A stretch of 64,000 bases of DNA from an uncultured Saprospiraceae bacterium. Lineage in GTDB: Bacteria; Bacteroidota; Bacteroidia; Chitinophagales; Saprospiraceae. Below are positions 46,001-55,074 of this stretch, one piece after another. Below the pieces are notes generated by a model. It saw nothing but the letters and a program-made list of their open reading frames with translations, did no database searches and was not told the origin of the DNA. A program made the position numbers and the translations under genes. The stretch spans positions 1 through 64,000 of the forward strand of contig CALGLU010000036.1 of NCBI GenBank assembly GCA_937959275.1, written 5' to 3'. Numbering within the stretch: position 1 is the stretch's first letter; every line of letters starts with the position of its first letter.

Positions 46001-48259
46001 TCTAGATACAGCTACATCTGAATAAGTTATCGTAGGCGTACTACAAAGATTAGATGCAGCAACTGCAGTTGCTGTCCCAGCTACAGAAGGATCGAATGCA
46101 GCATCTGCACAAGTTGTGTAATCTATTGGACAAGTGATGACCGGTGCATCTGTACATGCTTGTGAACAAGTCACTGTGAATGAACAAGTCGAAGTCTTTC
46201 CACAATTATCCGTTGCTGTATACGTAACAGTGTTAGTACCCATTGGTAATGTTGCACCACTTGAGTAGTTAGATGAAAATGAAGCTATGCCACAATCATC
46301 TGTTGCTACTGGTGCCGTCCATGTTGGTGTACACTGAGCATTTGGAGCAAGCGTGATATTTGTAGGACAGTTCGATATTGTTGGTGCAGCAGTATCTTGT
46401 AATGTAATTGTTTGAAAACAACTACTTGTCATACCTGTACCTGAACCCGTTGCTATCCATTTTCTTGTAATGGTGACCTCACCTGTACATGAACCAGCTA
46501 CTGACTGATCTTCATATGTGATCGTTGGTGTCTCACAGTTTGGACCTGTTGCTACTGCTGTTGCAGTACCAGTTGTGCTTGGATCTGTTGACGTTCCAAC
46601 ACAAGAAATATAATCTCCTGGGCACGTTATTGCTGGAGCAGTTGTACATGTTTCAGTTACTAAAACAGTGAATGAACAAGATGCAGCGTTACCACATGCA
46701 TCTGTAGCAGTATAGACGACTGTAGTCGTACCTGCAGTGAATGTGTCACCTGAGTTATGTGTTGAAGTCCAGTTAATCGGACCACAGTTATCTGTAGCCG
46801 AAGGTGGTGTCCAAGTTCCGATGTAAGTATTCACAGGGACTGTAATGCTACTTGGACAACTCGCTATTGCTGGAGCAACAGTATCTGATAAATAAATATT
46901 TTGTACGCATGTTGCCGTTAGACCAGAGCTAGCTTCTGTCGCTACCCAAGTTCTTTCGATATGGGCTGCTCCTGCACATGGGCCTGAGCTAACAGTCACG
47001 TCAGTATATGTAATTGTTGCATTTTGGCAATTGCCTACACCAGCAGGTGAGGTTGCTTGACCAATCGCACTTGGTGTGATGTCAGCACTGATACAACCAG
47101 TAAAGTCAGCAGGACAAGTAATGCTTGGTGCTGTTCCACAGCTAAGATTACATGTAACTGTAAATGAACAAGTCGAAGTATTTCCACATTGATCAACAGC
47201 AGTATAAGTAACTGTTGTCGTACCATCACCAAAAGATGATCCACTTGAATGAGTAGAGCTGAATGCATCAATTCCACAGTCATCATTTGCTACAGGTATT
47301 GACCAGGTAGCTATACAATTTGGTCCAGCTGGTACTGTAATGTTTGATGGGCAATTTGCAATAGTTGGAGCAGTATCATCGATTGCTGTGATCGATTGCA
47401 CACAACTAGATGTTAAGCCCGTTGTTTGTGAAGTCGCCGTCCATGTACGTGATAAGACAAACTCTCCTTTACAAGGACCTTCAGATACTGTTGCATCTGT
47501 AAAAGTAACTAAAGCGTCACCACAAGCATCAGTACCGTTAGATTCTGCATAGCCAGTTTCTGATCTTACGACAGGAGCTGCAATACAGCCAACATAATCT
47601 GCTGGACAAGTTATTGGTGGAGCTCCACAGCATTCGCCTTGAACTGTTACGTTAAATGAACAAGCTATTGAATTACCACAATTATCAACTGCAGTATATG
47701 TAACAGCAGTTGTACCAACTCCAAATGAACTACCACTTGGAATATTTGATGTCAAAGTGTCTATACCACAATTGTCTCCAGCACCAGCTTCTGGCCAAGA
47801 GATAGAATGACAATTTGTAGCTACGACAATATCATTTGGACACGCGATTGTTGGATCTTGTGTATCTTCTATGACTATTTTTTGAGAACAATCAGATACG
47901 AGCCAAGGATCGACATTGCCAGGGTAATTGGCAGTCCATATTCGTTTAATAAATGTTTCTCCTGTACAAGGTCCGACAGTCATTTCTATGTCGGTATACG
48001 TCATAACAGGATTAGGGCAATCAGCGTCTCCTGGTTGTGCAGTGGCAAAGCCAGTGTTAGCAGGAAGTATTGATTCCCCTGGGCATCCAAAGAATGTTGA
48101 AGGACATTGGATGGGAGGTGCTGTTTCACAAGCGACACTCATATTGCTTTCTGATTCAAAGACTGAAGGAGCTCCTCCGAATACGGAAAAGCAACAACAG
48201 AGCAGAAGGCAAGTGAGTATGAAGTTGCTTGAGAATAAGCATGGGTAAGATTTCTTCAT
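43091..48259 (-). CDS. Giant T9SS adhesin-like protein with HYR-type repeats, two C-type lectin domains and GEVED domain
   Basis: A 1722-residue exported protein. Signal peptide 1-30. Residues about 45-1050 are six units of about 165 residues, each opening with P-x-I-T-C-P-x-(D/N)-Y and containing HYR/Ig-like parts (DNCG..TWTxPxAxDxCGI, TVTYTATDNCGN). Residues about 1068-1190 and 1285-1400 are C-type lectin-like domains, each with a QPN (calcium/sugar site) and WND motif, so carbohydrate binding looks retained. Residues about 1465-1610 form a GEVED domain (ends FDFGEVEDYCINI). The C-terminal 80 residues are T9SS type A (IEIYPNPATDILYI). The many Cys suggest a disulphide-stabilised surface stalk with sugar-binding tip. 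Terminator at 43018. Confidence 0.9.
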   Translation of the reverse strand: MKKSYPCLFSSNFILTCLLLCCCFSVFGGAPSVFESESNMSVACETAPPIQCPSTFFGCPGESILPANTGFATAQPGDADCPNPVMTYTDIEMTVGPCTGETFIKRIWTANYPGNVDPWLVSDCSQKIVIEDTQDPTIACPNDIVVATNCHSISWPEAGAGDNCGIDTLTSNIPSGSSFGVGTTAVTYTAVDNCGNSIACSFNVTVQGECCGAPPITCPADYVGCIAAPVVRSETGYAESNGTDACGDALVTFTDATVSEGPCKGEFVLSRTWTATSQTTGLTSSCVQSITAIDDTAPTIANCPSNITVPAGPNCIATWSIPVANDDCGIDAFSSTHSSGSSFGDGTTTVTYTAVDQCGNTSTCSFTVTCNLSCGTAPSITCPADFTGCISADITPSAIGQATSPAGVGNCQNATITYTDVTVSSGPCAGAAHIERTWVATEASSGLTATCVQNIYLSDTVAPAIASCPSSITVPVNTYIGTWTPPSATDNCGPINWTSTHNSGDTFTAGTTTVVYTATDACGNAASCSFTVLVTETCTTAPAITCPGDYISCVGTSTDPSTTGTATAVATGPNCETPTITYEDQSVAGSCTGEVTITRKWIATGSGTGMTSSCFQTITLQDTAAPTISNCPTNITLAPNAQCTPTWTAPVATDDCGIASFSSNYSSGATLPMGTNTVTYTATDNCGKTSTCSFTVTCSQACTDAPVITCPIDYTTCADAAFDPSVAGTATAVAASNLCSTPTITYSDVAVSRPCAGAFTVTRTWVATDPTTGLTSSCDQTIIRTYYTGNPTFTNCPADIVIPVGGSNTPTWVVPTASQTCGIKSFESTHNPGDVFPCGTTTVTYTATDKCDRKSTCSFTVTIGCQAVCNTVPSITCPANYSACPGSTIDPATLGQATAVNAGAGCGVPSLAYSDVVLQTFACTGGQEIQRTWTASNGNLSANCVQNITLNETSGPTLTNCPADITTSSATVTWTPPTISSGCGGYTLTSSHNSGDAFACGPTTVTYSTQDACGNVQSCSFVVTVVCNDGSGSGFNNCPTDIIVDCNSGSNVTWDVPQFTSSCAMSCDTEVIAGYVYMGSFGGSKYFCSTSPSTWEDANTQAQALGGHLAHVTTAAENAYLASILTIQSAFIGCSDGVVEGDFIWTDGTPITYTNWYPGQPNNYQNYQDYCEMLSNGQWNDQYNHVKLEYIVELTCNSVAQTSGPAPGSVFAPGATTVEYTATDGCGNVEVCSFEVIVSGGLQLNCIPNQFVECPSNAGVQVTWQTPTAQTCCGNCSSTTPGPIAGFIYMGSQGTSHYYCSNEPALWADAQAVSVANGGHLAIINSAAENTYLANLLTIQSAYIGLSDSGTEGTFKWVDGSGLGYTNWYPGQPNDYQAYQDYVELLASGEWNDQYNNKPLEYIMEIPGCLNIVQTAGPTNGSVLNPGTHTVTYQATDGCGNVASCTFDIVVAKAGGSAGNSGYCGSQGNNSSYAWTEKVVFGPINNASGNNGGYQYFSGCKDFNMGSYYNLALTPGYASVTEAVYWSCYIDYNQDGDFNDAGEYIATGNGSQTLSGTIVIPNNCVLGQTRMRVIMKKHSVVANSCSSFDFGEVEDYCINILPNASNLVSSNPSNANASTTTTKTTSLNENSAVEYRSDDKFEFGDIEIYPNPATDILYIKSASIVEVNLYDAQGRIVKSANFTNGNNRNSLEVSELHTGIYTLQLRSESGEVTAKKVAIHRP

Positions 48260-48791
48260 AGTTATAAAATTTAATCTGTATTAGTGTTTTTTAGAATTTA
48301 GAATCAAGTTTTTTATAAGTTCTGATTCCAAGTTGGTTACTGTCAAATAGTGAAATATCATATACATTAAGACAGCAATATGATGATCAAAAAAACTGTC
48401 CCCCCTAAGTCATTTGAAAAAATAGACCGTCTTTTGAGAAATTTAACATTTCAATGAGAGTACAAAGCCTGTTTATGACATCTGATGGATTTATGATTCT
48501 GAATATCAGTTAGTTATGAAATTGAACTTATTGTGTGGGTTTGAAGTAAGAATTTGCTGACAATGGTAAATCGCTCGTTTTGAGGGTGTGATCAACAAAT
48601 TGCATGTCCTTATAATTAAATCTCCTCCTCGTACTTTACATGCCTAAAGGATTCCTAGGTTCTTGATCCTTTTAAGAATATAGGAGCAGTAATGCGTATT
48701 GAGAATAATACTTTTATGCAATTTGGTAGACACACGTTTAAAGCGTGCAACATAAGAGATTCAAAAAAATAATTGGAATGATGAGAAGTTA
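48260..48791. other. Intergenic region, nothing recognised
   Basis: 532 bp between divergent-facing ends: upstream region of the giant adhesin and downstream of the small helical protein. AT-rich; no RNA gene, repeat family member or gene was recognised. Confidence 0.4.
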
Positions 48792-49205
48792 TTATTCTTC
48801 TTCTCCAGATCCGAATGAGCTGTCGATTGAATGTTCGATTTTATCAGCTATTTGGTCTGTCTTTTCTTTTATACTATGGATCGTTTCTTGGACCTTTTCA
48901 TTTTCTAAAATCCGTTCTCCAGCTTCCTTTGTTTTCTCTATCGTAGAGTCTGCAGCGTCTTTGATCTTTTCGGTAAACTCTTTGATCTCAGGTCGTTCAA
49001 GGATGTTTTCTGTCGTTTGTCTTGATTTTTCATACAACTCACCTGCTTTCTCTACAGCTTGACCACTGAGGTCTTTGGCTTTATTTATCGTATTGGTTAT
49101 TGGTTCACTTTCTATAATATCATCCATAAAATCTAACGATTTGTCAACAGATTCCATAGCCGTTTTACCTGTTTTTCCTATCATTTTTAAGATTTGCTTT
49201 AGCAT
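48792..49205 (-). CDS. Small LEA-like / amphipathic helical protein
   Basis: A 137-residue protein with no signal peptide, made almost wholly of charged amphipathic helix with loose 11-residue periodicity (AKDLSGQAVEKAGELYEKS, IKDAADSTIEKTKEAGERI, IHSIKEKTDQIADKIEHSI), low in Gly, Pro and aromatic residues, and an acidic tail (SGEEE). This composition is like late-embryogenesis-abundant or apolipoprotein-type stress and membrane-surface proteins. It lies 18 bp after purB on the same strand, so it is probably the last gene of the ppk1-purB operon. Homology is not established. Confidence 0.65.
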   Translation of the reverse strand: MLKQILKMIGKTGKTAMESVDKSLDFMDDIIESEPITNTINKAKDLSGQAVEKAGELYEKSRQTTENILERPEIKEFTEKIKDAADSTIEKTKEAGERILENEKVQETIHSIKEKTDQIADKIEHSIDSSFGSGEEE

Positions 49206-49223
49206 GATTGTGATATTTAGTGA

Positions 49224-50555
49224 TTAAAAATAACCGATATAATTGAATGGCGTGATAGCCAGTAATTCTTTCTTGATAACCTCATCAAGGTCTAAATCGT
49301 TTATAAACCTATGGATATCTTCTTTTTCGATCCTTGTTTTTCCTCTTGTCAATTCCTTTAGTGCCTCGTATGGATTTGGATATTGCTCACGTCTTAAGAT
49401 TGTCTGGATGGCTTCTGCGACAACTGCCCAGTTTTGATCAAGATCTTTCTTAAGCGCGCTTTCATTCAAAATTAATTTTGAAAATCCTTTTTCTAAACTT
49501 TTAAATGCAATTAGCGAATGGGCTAGAGGTACACCTATATTTCGACCGACTGTACTATCTGTCAAATCTCTTTGTAATCTTGATACAGGTAATTTTTCAG
49601 ACAAAAATCGATACAGTGCGTTGGCAAGTTTGAAGTTACCTTCTGCATTTTCAAAGTCGATTGGGTTTACTTTATGAGGCATAGTAGAAGATCCTATTTC
49701 GCCCTTTATTGTTTTTTGTTTGAAATAATCCATTGAAATATAAGACCAGATATCTTGGCACAAGTCGATCAGGATTGTATTGATACGAGATAAATTATCA
49801 AAGACCACGGCAAACTCGTCGTAATGTGCAATCTGTGTCGTGTAGCCCATACGCTCTAATCCAAAATCTGAAATAAAGGAGTCTGCTATCTTTCTCCAAT
49901 CCAAATCAGGATAACTCACTTTATGCGCATTAAAGTTGCCTGTGGCTCCTCCAAACTTTGCCCGCAATTTATAAGCACTTAGCATATCTACTTGTCTCGA
50001 CAGCCGCTCTACATAGACTAAGAATTCTTTGCCTAGAGTCGTCGGTGATGCAGGCTGGCCATGGGTCTTAGCTAGCATAGCTTGGCCTTCATAGTCTTTC
50101 GAAAATTGAACCAATTGACCAAGAATCTGACTTAATTTTGGTAAAATAACTTGGTCTAGACTGTCCTTGATCATCAATGGTAGAGCTGTATTGTTAATGT
50201 CCTGAGACGTGAGTCCAAAATGTACAAATTCAGTGATTGATGAAAGCCCTATATCTGCTAGAGATTCCTTTAGGAAATACTCCACAGCTTTGACATCATG
50301 ATTTGTGGTGGCTTCTAATGATTTGATTTTTTGTCCATCCTCTTCTGAAAACGTGTGAATGATGTTTCTGAGCGTTGTAGTCGCTTCTGATGAAAATTCA
50401 GCTAAGTTTTTGAGACCGAGTTTGCTGATCATGATTAAGTATTCAATCTCAACTTTAACTCTGTATTTGATTAGTGCTTGCTCTGAGAAAAACTGTTTTA
50501 ATTCAGTCGTTTTGGATTGGTATCTCCCGTCGATTGGAGAAATTGCTGTAAGCAT
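49224..50555 (-). CDS. purB: Adenylosuccinate lyase
   Basis: Cleaves SAICAR to AICAR in purine synthesis and adenylosuccinate to AMP. The 443-residue length and N-terminus (LTAISPIDGRYQSK) are of the E. coli PurB type. Signatures present: TNHDVKAVEYFLKE, TSQDINNTA, AKTHGQPASPTTLGKE, and the flexible catalytic loop GSSTMPHKVNPIDFEN (about residues 285-300). Reactions are cytoplasmic. It lies 11 bp after ppk1 and 18 bp before the small helical protein, a compact operon joining purine and polyphosphate metabolism. Confidence 0.96.
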   Translation of the reverse strand: MLTAISPIDGRYQSKTTELKQFFSEQALIKYRVKVEIEYLIMISKLGLKNLAEFSSEATTTLRNIIHTFSEEDGQKIKSLEATTNHDVKAVEYFLKESLADIGLSSITEFVHFGLTSQDINNTALPLMIKDSLDQVILPKLSQILGQLVQFSKDYEGQAMLAKTHGQPASPTTLGKEFLVYVERLSRQVDMLSAYKLRAKFGGATGNFNAHKVSYPDLDWRKIADSFISDFGLERMGYTTQIAHYDEFAVVFDNLSRINTILIDLCQDIWSYISMDYFKQKTIKGEIGSSTMPHKVNPIDFENAEGNFKLANALYRFLSEKLPVSRLQRDLTDSTVGRNIGVPLAHSLIAFKSLEKGFSKLILNESALKKDLDQNWAVVAEAIQTILRREQYPNPYEALKELTRGKTRIEKEDIHRFINDLDLDEVIKKELLAITPFNYIGYF

Positions 50556-50566
50556 AGTTGGAATCT

Positions 50567-52636
50567 TTAATCTGTGATTCGTTTGATATAATAATATGTT
50601 TCAAGCTGCGATTGAATGGATGTACCTCGCTCATCGGGTTGCTTGTAAGTATTGGAGGCTTGCTCATCAATAATTCTTGCTTTTACATTATCCATTAATT
50701 GCAAGTCTAATAGTTCAAGAATGACGGATTTACAGGACGCGTCATAAATAGGGAATACGGTTTCTATTCTAGCATGAAGGTTTCTGTACATCCAGTCAGC
50801 AGAAGAACAAAATATTTTTTGCTCGCCAGCTGCATGGAATACGAAAATTCGAGCATGCTCAAGAAAGCGATCTACAATACTGATGACTTCAATATTGTCA
50901 CTGATGTTAGGAACCCCGCTAACCAATGAGCAGATGCCTCTTACGATCAATTTAATCTTTACTCCGGCTTGAGATGCTTTATACAACTTATTGATCATCT
51001 CAACATCTTGCAGGCTATTCATTTTTAAGATCATCTCAGCTGGCAAGCCTTTTTTCGCCTGGTCAATTTCAAAGTCAACTAGTGAGATTAATTTTTCATT
51101 TAAATTGAATTTTCCAACGGCCAATTGTTTAAATGGAATACTTGGCTTTTCTTTCGATTGTAAGAAATGAAAAAGTCTTAGGCATTCATGTCCGATTTCT
51201 TGATTTGCGGTCAGTAGACCAATGTCTGAATACAGTTTTGCAGTGCCTTCATGAAAATTACCAGTCCCTAAATAGGTGTAAATTTTTGGTTGTCCATTCT
51301 CCTGACGCACGATGACTGCCAATTTAGAGTGAACCTTTAGGCCTGGGATAGAGTAGTTGACATTTACATTTGCTTCTTCTAGTTTTTCACCCCATAACAA
51401 ATTTTCAGCTTCGTCAAATCGAGCTTTCACTTCAATAAATGATGAAACATTTTTTCCATTTTCTACAGCCTTCATCAATGCCTTCATGATTTTAGACTTT
51501 GACCCGACGCGATACTGGATGATATTTATATCTGTAACGTCAGGATCTTTTGCAGCATCTTCGAAAAATTTGACAACTGAATCAAATCTATGGTAAGGCA
51601 CATGTATCAGATAATCCTTTTTAGTTATTTTATCAAGGATCGAATCTGCTTTTTCTAATTCTTTATAGTGAATAGGCGAGAGCTTATCATCCTTTAGGTG
51701 CTTCATTCCAAAATCAGGAAATGAGAAGAAATCAAAGTTGTTATGGTATCTACCTTCCGGCAGTAGATCGTATTTGGTTAATTCTAAGATCTCTTTCAAA
51801 TAGTCTAAAAAATGACTCGGAATTTCTCTGTCGTAGACCAATCTAGAAGCAACACCAACATTCCTCTTTTTTAAGCTCTTTCGAATTTTGTTAATCAAAT
51901 CCCCAGCATACTCATCATCGATATACAATTCTGCATCACGTGTTACCTTAAGTGAATACGTATCTAATATCGAATAACCAGGAAAAATGCTTTGAATAGA
52001 ATGCCTGACAATATCATCTAACATAATCACATCATGATGTCCTTCTTCTTGAGGAGGCAGCTCTAGGAAACGCGGCACGTGGCCTGATGGGATTTGGACG
52101 ATTGCATATTGCGGGAGCTGCTGTTCGGCGTCATTATCAGTCATGACTAGTCCTAAATAGAGTGCTCCACTTTGCAAGAATGGTTTGATCTTGCCTTTTA
52201 ATAGAAGAACAGGCTGGACATATGGAAGTAAATTTTCCATGTAGTACTCTTCTATGAATTTTACTTGTTCAGGACTGAGATCTGTTCGTTTTCGTAAATT
52301 GATTTTATGTTCCGCCAGACTTGGAATAATCTGATGTTCGAATATCTCACTAAATTCTAAGAGCTGTTCATTAATGATTTTAAGCAATTCTTTAAGAACA
52401 GAGCTAGATTTATAGTCTATCCGCTTTCGACTCTTTTTGCCTGCACGCATCACATTTCTGTGATTTGCAATCCGAACTCTAAAGAATTCGCCAAGATTAG
52501 ATGAATATATCGCTAAAAATTTAATTCGTTCAAATAAGGGGACTCGAGGATCCTTCGCTTCTTGCAACACCCTATAATTAAAGGAGAGCCAACTTACATC
52601 TCTATGGATTAATGGATATTCGTCTTTCATTTTCAT
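50567..52636 (-). CDS. ppk1: Polyphosphate kinase 1
   Basis: Makes polyphosphate from ATP in a reversible reaction. The protein is about 689 residues: N-domain with HRDVSWLSFNYRVLQEA and LFERIKFLAIYSSNLGEFF, head domain, and two phospholipase-D-like catalytic lobes. The autophosphorylated His context KVHSKLAVI and the second His context LEHARIFVF are both present, as is KARFDEAENLLW. The family's QTLYR reads IIQYRV here, a modest variation. I choose the ATG at 52636; the frame opens with a TTG 21 bp further upstream, but a -7 box overlaps that position, so the later ATG is preferred. First gene of the ppk1-purB operon, divergent from tpiA. Confidence 0.93.
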   Translation of the reverse strand: MKMKDEYPLIHRDVSWLSFNYRVLQEAKDPRVPLFERIKFLAIYSSNLGEFFRVRIANHRNVMRAGKKSRKRIDYKSSSVLKELLKIINEQLLEFSEIFEHQIIPSLAEHKINLRKRTDLSPEQVKFIEEYYMENLLPYVQPVLLLKGKIKPFLQSGALYLGLVMTDNDAEQQLPQYAIVQIPSGHVPRFLELPPQEEGHHDVIMLDDIVRHSIQSIFPGYSILDTYSLKVTRDAELYIDDEYAGDLINKIRKSLKKRNVGVASRLVYDREIPSHFLDYLKEILELTKYDLLPEGRYHNNFDFFSFPDFGMKHLKDDKLSPIHYKELEKADSILDKITKKDYLIHVPYHRFDSVVKFFEDAAKDPDVTDINIIQYRVGSKSKIMKALMKAVENGKNVSSFIEVKARFDEAENLLWGEKLEEANVNVNYSIPGLKVHSKLAVIVRQENGQPKIYTYLGTGNFHEGTAKLYSDIGLLTANQEIGHECLRLFHFLQSKEKPSIPFKQLAVGKFNLNEKLISLVDFEIDQAKKGLPAEMILKMNSLQDVEMINKLYKASQAGVKIKLIVRGICSLVSGVPNISDNIEVISIVDRFLEHARIFVFHAAGEQKIFCSSADWMYRNLHARIETVFPIYDASCKSVILELLDLQLMDNVKARIIDEQASNTYKQPDERGTSIQSQLETYYYIKRITD

Positions 52637-52654
52637 ACTCTTCAAAGAAGAACA

Positions 52655-52662
52655 CAAAATTA
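52655..52662 (-). promoter_or_regulatory. Possible -7 promoter box for ppk1-purB
   Basis: On the minus strand TAATTTTG matches TAnnTTTG, 18 bp before the ppk1 ATG at 52636. A TTG at -33 spacing was not found, so this is a partial match. Confidence 0.4.
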
Positions 52663-52768
52663 AACTAATTCGGCGATTCTATGGATGAATCGTGTAAAGT
52701 ATACAATAAGCCGTATTTTATGAGATTTTTGTCATCTTTGACGCTTAAATAACAAGTAATACCATCAT

Positions 52769-53518
52769 ATGAGAAAGCAAATTGCCGCAGGTAACTGGAA
52801 GATGAATTTGTCATTAGAAGAAGGCCAGACCCTCTGTCATGCCTTAAAATCTGCAGATAGACCCCAAAATGTGCTTACAATCTTAGGTGTTCCTTGCCCT
52901 TATCTTAAATCAATGCATGATATATGTATTGATGATTCAATATGTATTGCTGCCCAAAACGTCCATCACGAAAAAAATGGAGCCTATACCGGCGAAACTT
53001 CAGTTAGTATGGTAAAATCATTAGGCATAGACTATGTGATTATTGGTCATTCTGAAAGAAGAGAGTACCAAAAGGAATCAAATGAGATGCTCAAAACGAA
53101 AGTTGATTTAGCATTAGAGGCGAGCTTAACACCCATATTTTGTTGTGGTGAAAGTCTAGATGTCAGAAAATCTGGTGCTCAGAATGACTTTGTTTCCCAG
53201 CAATTGAAAGAAAGCTTATTCCATCTAGAAGGTGCTGATTTTAGTAAATTAATCATAGCCTACGAACCAATTTGGGCAATCGGCACGGGCGAAACCGCCT
53301 CCCCACAGCAGGCTCAGGATATGCATCATGCGCTGCGAACATTTATTGCAGCACAATATGGCCAAGATATCGCTAATGGTATTTCGATATTATATGGAGG
53401 TAGTGTCAAGCCTGGCAACGCCAAAGAAATATTTGGCCAAGCTGATGTCGATGGAGGATTAGTCGGTGGAGCATCGCTTAAGGCTGATGATTTTACGCAG
53501 ATAATCCATTCATTTTAA
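52769..53518 (+). CDS. tpiA: Triosephosphate isomerase
   Basis: Interconverts dihydroxyacetone phosphate and glyceraldehyde 3-phosphate in glycolysis. The 249-residue protein has all catalytic residues: N9 and K11 (AAGNWKMN), H94 (IIGHSERR) and E166 (AYEPIWAIGTG), plus the phosphate-binding YGGSVKPGN and GGLVGGASL. It is divergent from ppk1 and convergent with the SRPBCC gene, 28 bp apart, so it is a monocistronic gene. Nothing odd was seen. Confidence 0.98.
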   Translation: MRKQIAAGNWKMNLSLEEGQTLCHALKSADRPQNVLTILGVPCPYLKSMHDICIDDSICIAAQNVHHEKNGAYTGETSVSMVKSLGIDYVIIGHSERREYQKESNEMLKTKVDLALEASLTPIFCCGESLDVRKSGAQNDFVSQQLKESLFHLEGADFSKLIIAYEPIWAIGTGETASPQQAQDMHHALRTFIAAQYGQDIANGISILYGGSVKPGNAKEIFGQADVDGGLVGGASLKADDFTQIIHSF

Positions 53519-53546
53519 GACAAACAAGACTTAATTAGCCTGCTAG

Positions 53547-54014
53547 TCAAACTGCTTGACTCCACAATTGATCAGTAACAGTAGACCTGTGATTGAATAT
53601 ATCATTCAGCTGTTTTTTAACGAAAAGCGGATGTGCAATTCTACCAAGGATTCCAAAAGGTAAAATATAATGGATTATATCTTCCATAATAACTCCGCTT
53701 TTAGTAGCTGTGAATATGTGTTGGTGATGCCATAATTTGTAAGGACCTACCCGCTGTTCATCAATGAAGAATTCTTTATCTCTAACTTGTGTAATCTCCG
53801 TCATCCATTTTAGTGGGATGCCCAAGATAGGTTTGACGATGTAGGTGATGATCATACCAGGGTACATTGTATCTGGATTATCACTTGTCACTTCAAAACC
53901 TAAATATGGAGGTGTGATTTTCTTAAGATTCATAGGAGACGAAAAGAAATCCCAAGCTTCGTCAATAGAAATTGGTAATTCGGTCTTTCGATAGAGTTTG
54001 TAGTACTTAGCCAT
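53547..54014 (-). CDS. SRPBCC-fold (START-like) protein
   Basis: A 155-residue cytoplasmic protein of the SRPBCC superfamily, a helix-grip fold with a deep hydrophobic ligand pocket. Visible signs: the N-terminal TELPISIDEAWDFFSSPMNLKKITPPYLG and the middle HQHIFTATKSGVIMEDIIHYILPFG, as in many polyketide-cyclase/dehydrase-type or YndB/AHSA1-like members. A mature ligand or enzyme activity cannot be deduced. It is the last gene of the 53.5-56.8 kb operon, 43 bp after the sterol-desaturase-like gene. Confidence 0.82.
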   Translation of the reverse strand: MAKYYKLYRKTELPISIDEAWDFFSSPMNLKKITPPYLGFEVTSDNPDTMYPGMIITYIVKPILGIPLKWMTEITQVRDKEFFIDEQRVGPYKLWHHQHIFTATKSGVIMEDIIHYILPFGILGRIAHPLFVKKQLNDIFNHRSTVTDQLWSQAV

Positions 54015-54057
54015 AGTAAGTTAACCTCAATAGACGTTATTTGTTTACTTGAAGCTA

Positions 54058-55074
54058 TCATTTAAAACCATGAACAACCTGACCTTTAAACGTTTGTGGA
54101 AATTGATCTAAATCGTCAAAGCCTAATGGGATGTCTCGACCATCAAAAGGAATATAGGCAGTCCCAAAAAGATAGTCCCAAATAGCTAGAGTCAAACCAA
54201 AGTTAATGCCATACTGCCTGTCCGATGGGATTTCTAGAGCATGGTGCCAGATGTGCATTTCGGGATGGTTGAATATAATTTTCATTAAAGGACCTAGTAG
54301 TAAATATCCAACAGCTGCGCAGCCGGCGAGTAAGGCAATTTGTTCCCATAGTAGATTGAATGCACTGCCGTTGATATCAAATGAACTCGTGAGAACCAAT
54401 ATACCAATGAGCAGACTCAAGATAGTTCCTGTGACTCGTCCTGAGACAGAAATATTAGAATGATTATAATGTCCAACGGCTAGGGTGAAAATGTGAATAA
54501 TAAAAAAGTCATACAAGCCAATACCTAACAGCGCAAGTGGCAGATACTCAAGGACTCTATAGACGACTGTCTCCATCCAGTGGTAGCGAAGATGAGCAGC
54601 AAAGCCCATTTCTTCCACGGAGTGATGGACTTTATGGTATTCCCATAATTTGGGAATGCGATGTAGTAGGCGATGGGTCCACCATTGAACAAAGTCTCTA
54701 ACAAAAAATCCAACCAATAAAATAGCCCACATGGGTAAGCTACGAAGCGGATTCATGGATTGGATATCAATAGAAACCACAGCTCGAATCGTATCATTCA
54801 CTAGATTGACAATGAGGTCTGATGCAGCATTATAGACGACTAATGAGAATAAGAAAAAATTAAAAAACATATAGAAAAAGTCCAGCCAAAAATCTTTTCT
54901 GAAGGTCGGTTGCTGCTTACGCCATGGTTGTATGATTTCTAATAAGAAAAAGAATAGTGAGACGAGAATGAGCGCATAAAAATAATTGTGGACTGACGGG
55001 TGTGTTATTTCATGCCAAAGATAAGATGCATATCCCTTGTAACCATTAATGAATATGTCTATGTAATGCCTCAC
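54058..55074 (-). CDS. Sterol desaturase / fatty-acid hydroxylase family protein
   Basis: A 338-residue membrane di-iron enzyme. The histidine motifs of the family are present: HRLLHRIPKLWEYHKVHHS (about 135-155, with HRLLH and HKVHH) and the later HIWHHALE (about 275). About six hydrophobic segments flank them. Family members hydroxylate or desaturate lipids, sterols or carotenoids; which here is unknown. Start is GTG at 55074, overlapping the rhodanese stop as GTGA, so translation is coupled. The SRPBCC neighbour could bind its lipid-like substrate or product (inference). Confidence 0.88.
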   Translation of the reverse strand: MRHYIDIFINGYKGYASYLWHEITHPSVHNYFYALILVSLFFFLLEIIQPWRKQQPTFRKDFWLDFFYMFFNFFLFSLVVYNAASDLIVNLVNDTIRAVVSIDIQSMNPLRSLPMWAILLVGFFVRDFVQWWTHRLLHRIPKLWEYHKVHHSVEEMGFAAHLRYHWMETVVYRVLEYLPLALLGIGLYDFFIIHIFTLAVGHYNHSNISVSGRVTGTILSLLIGILVLTSSFDINGSAFNLLWEQIALLAGCAAVGYLLLGPLMKIIFNHPEMHIWHHALEIPSDRQYGINFGLTLAIWDYLFGTAYIPFDGRDIPLGFDDLDQFPQTFKGQVVHGFK

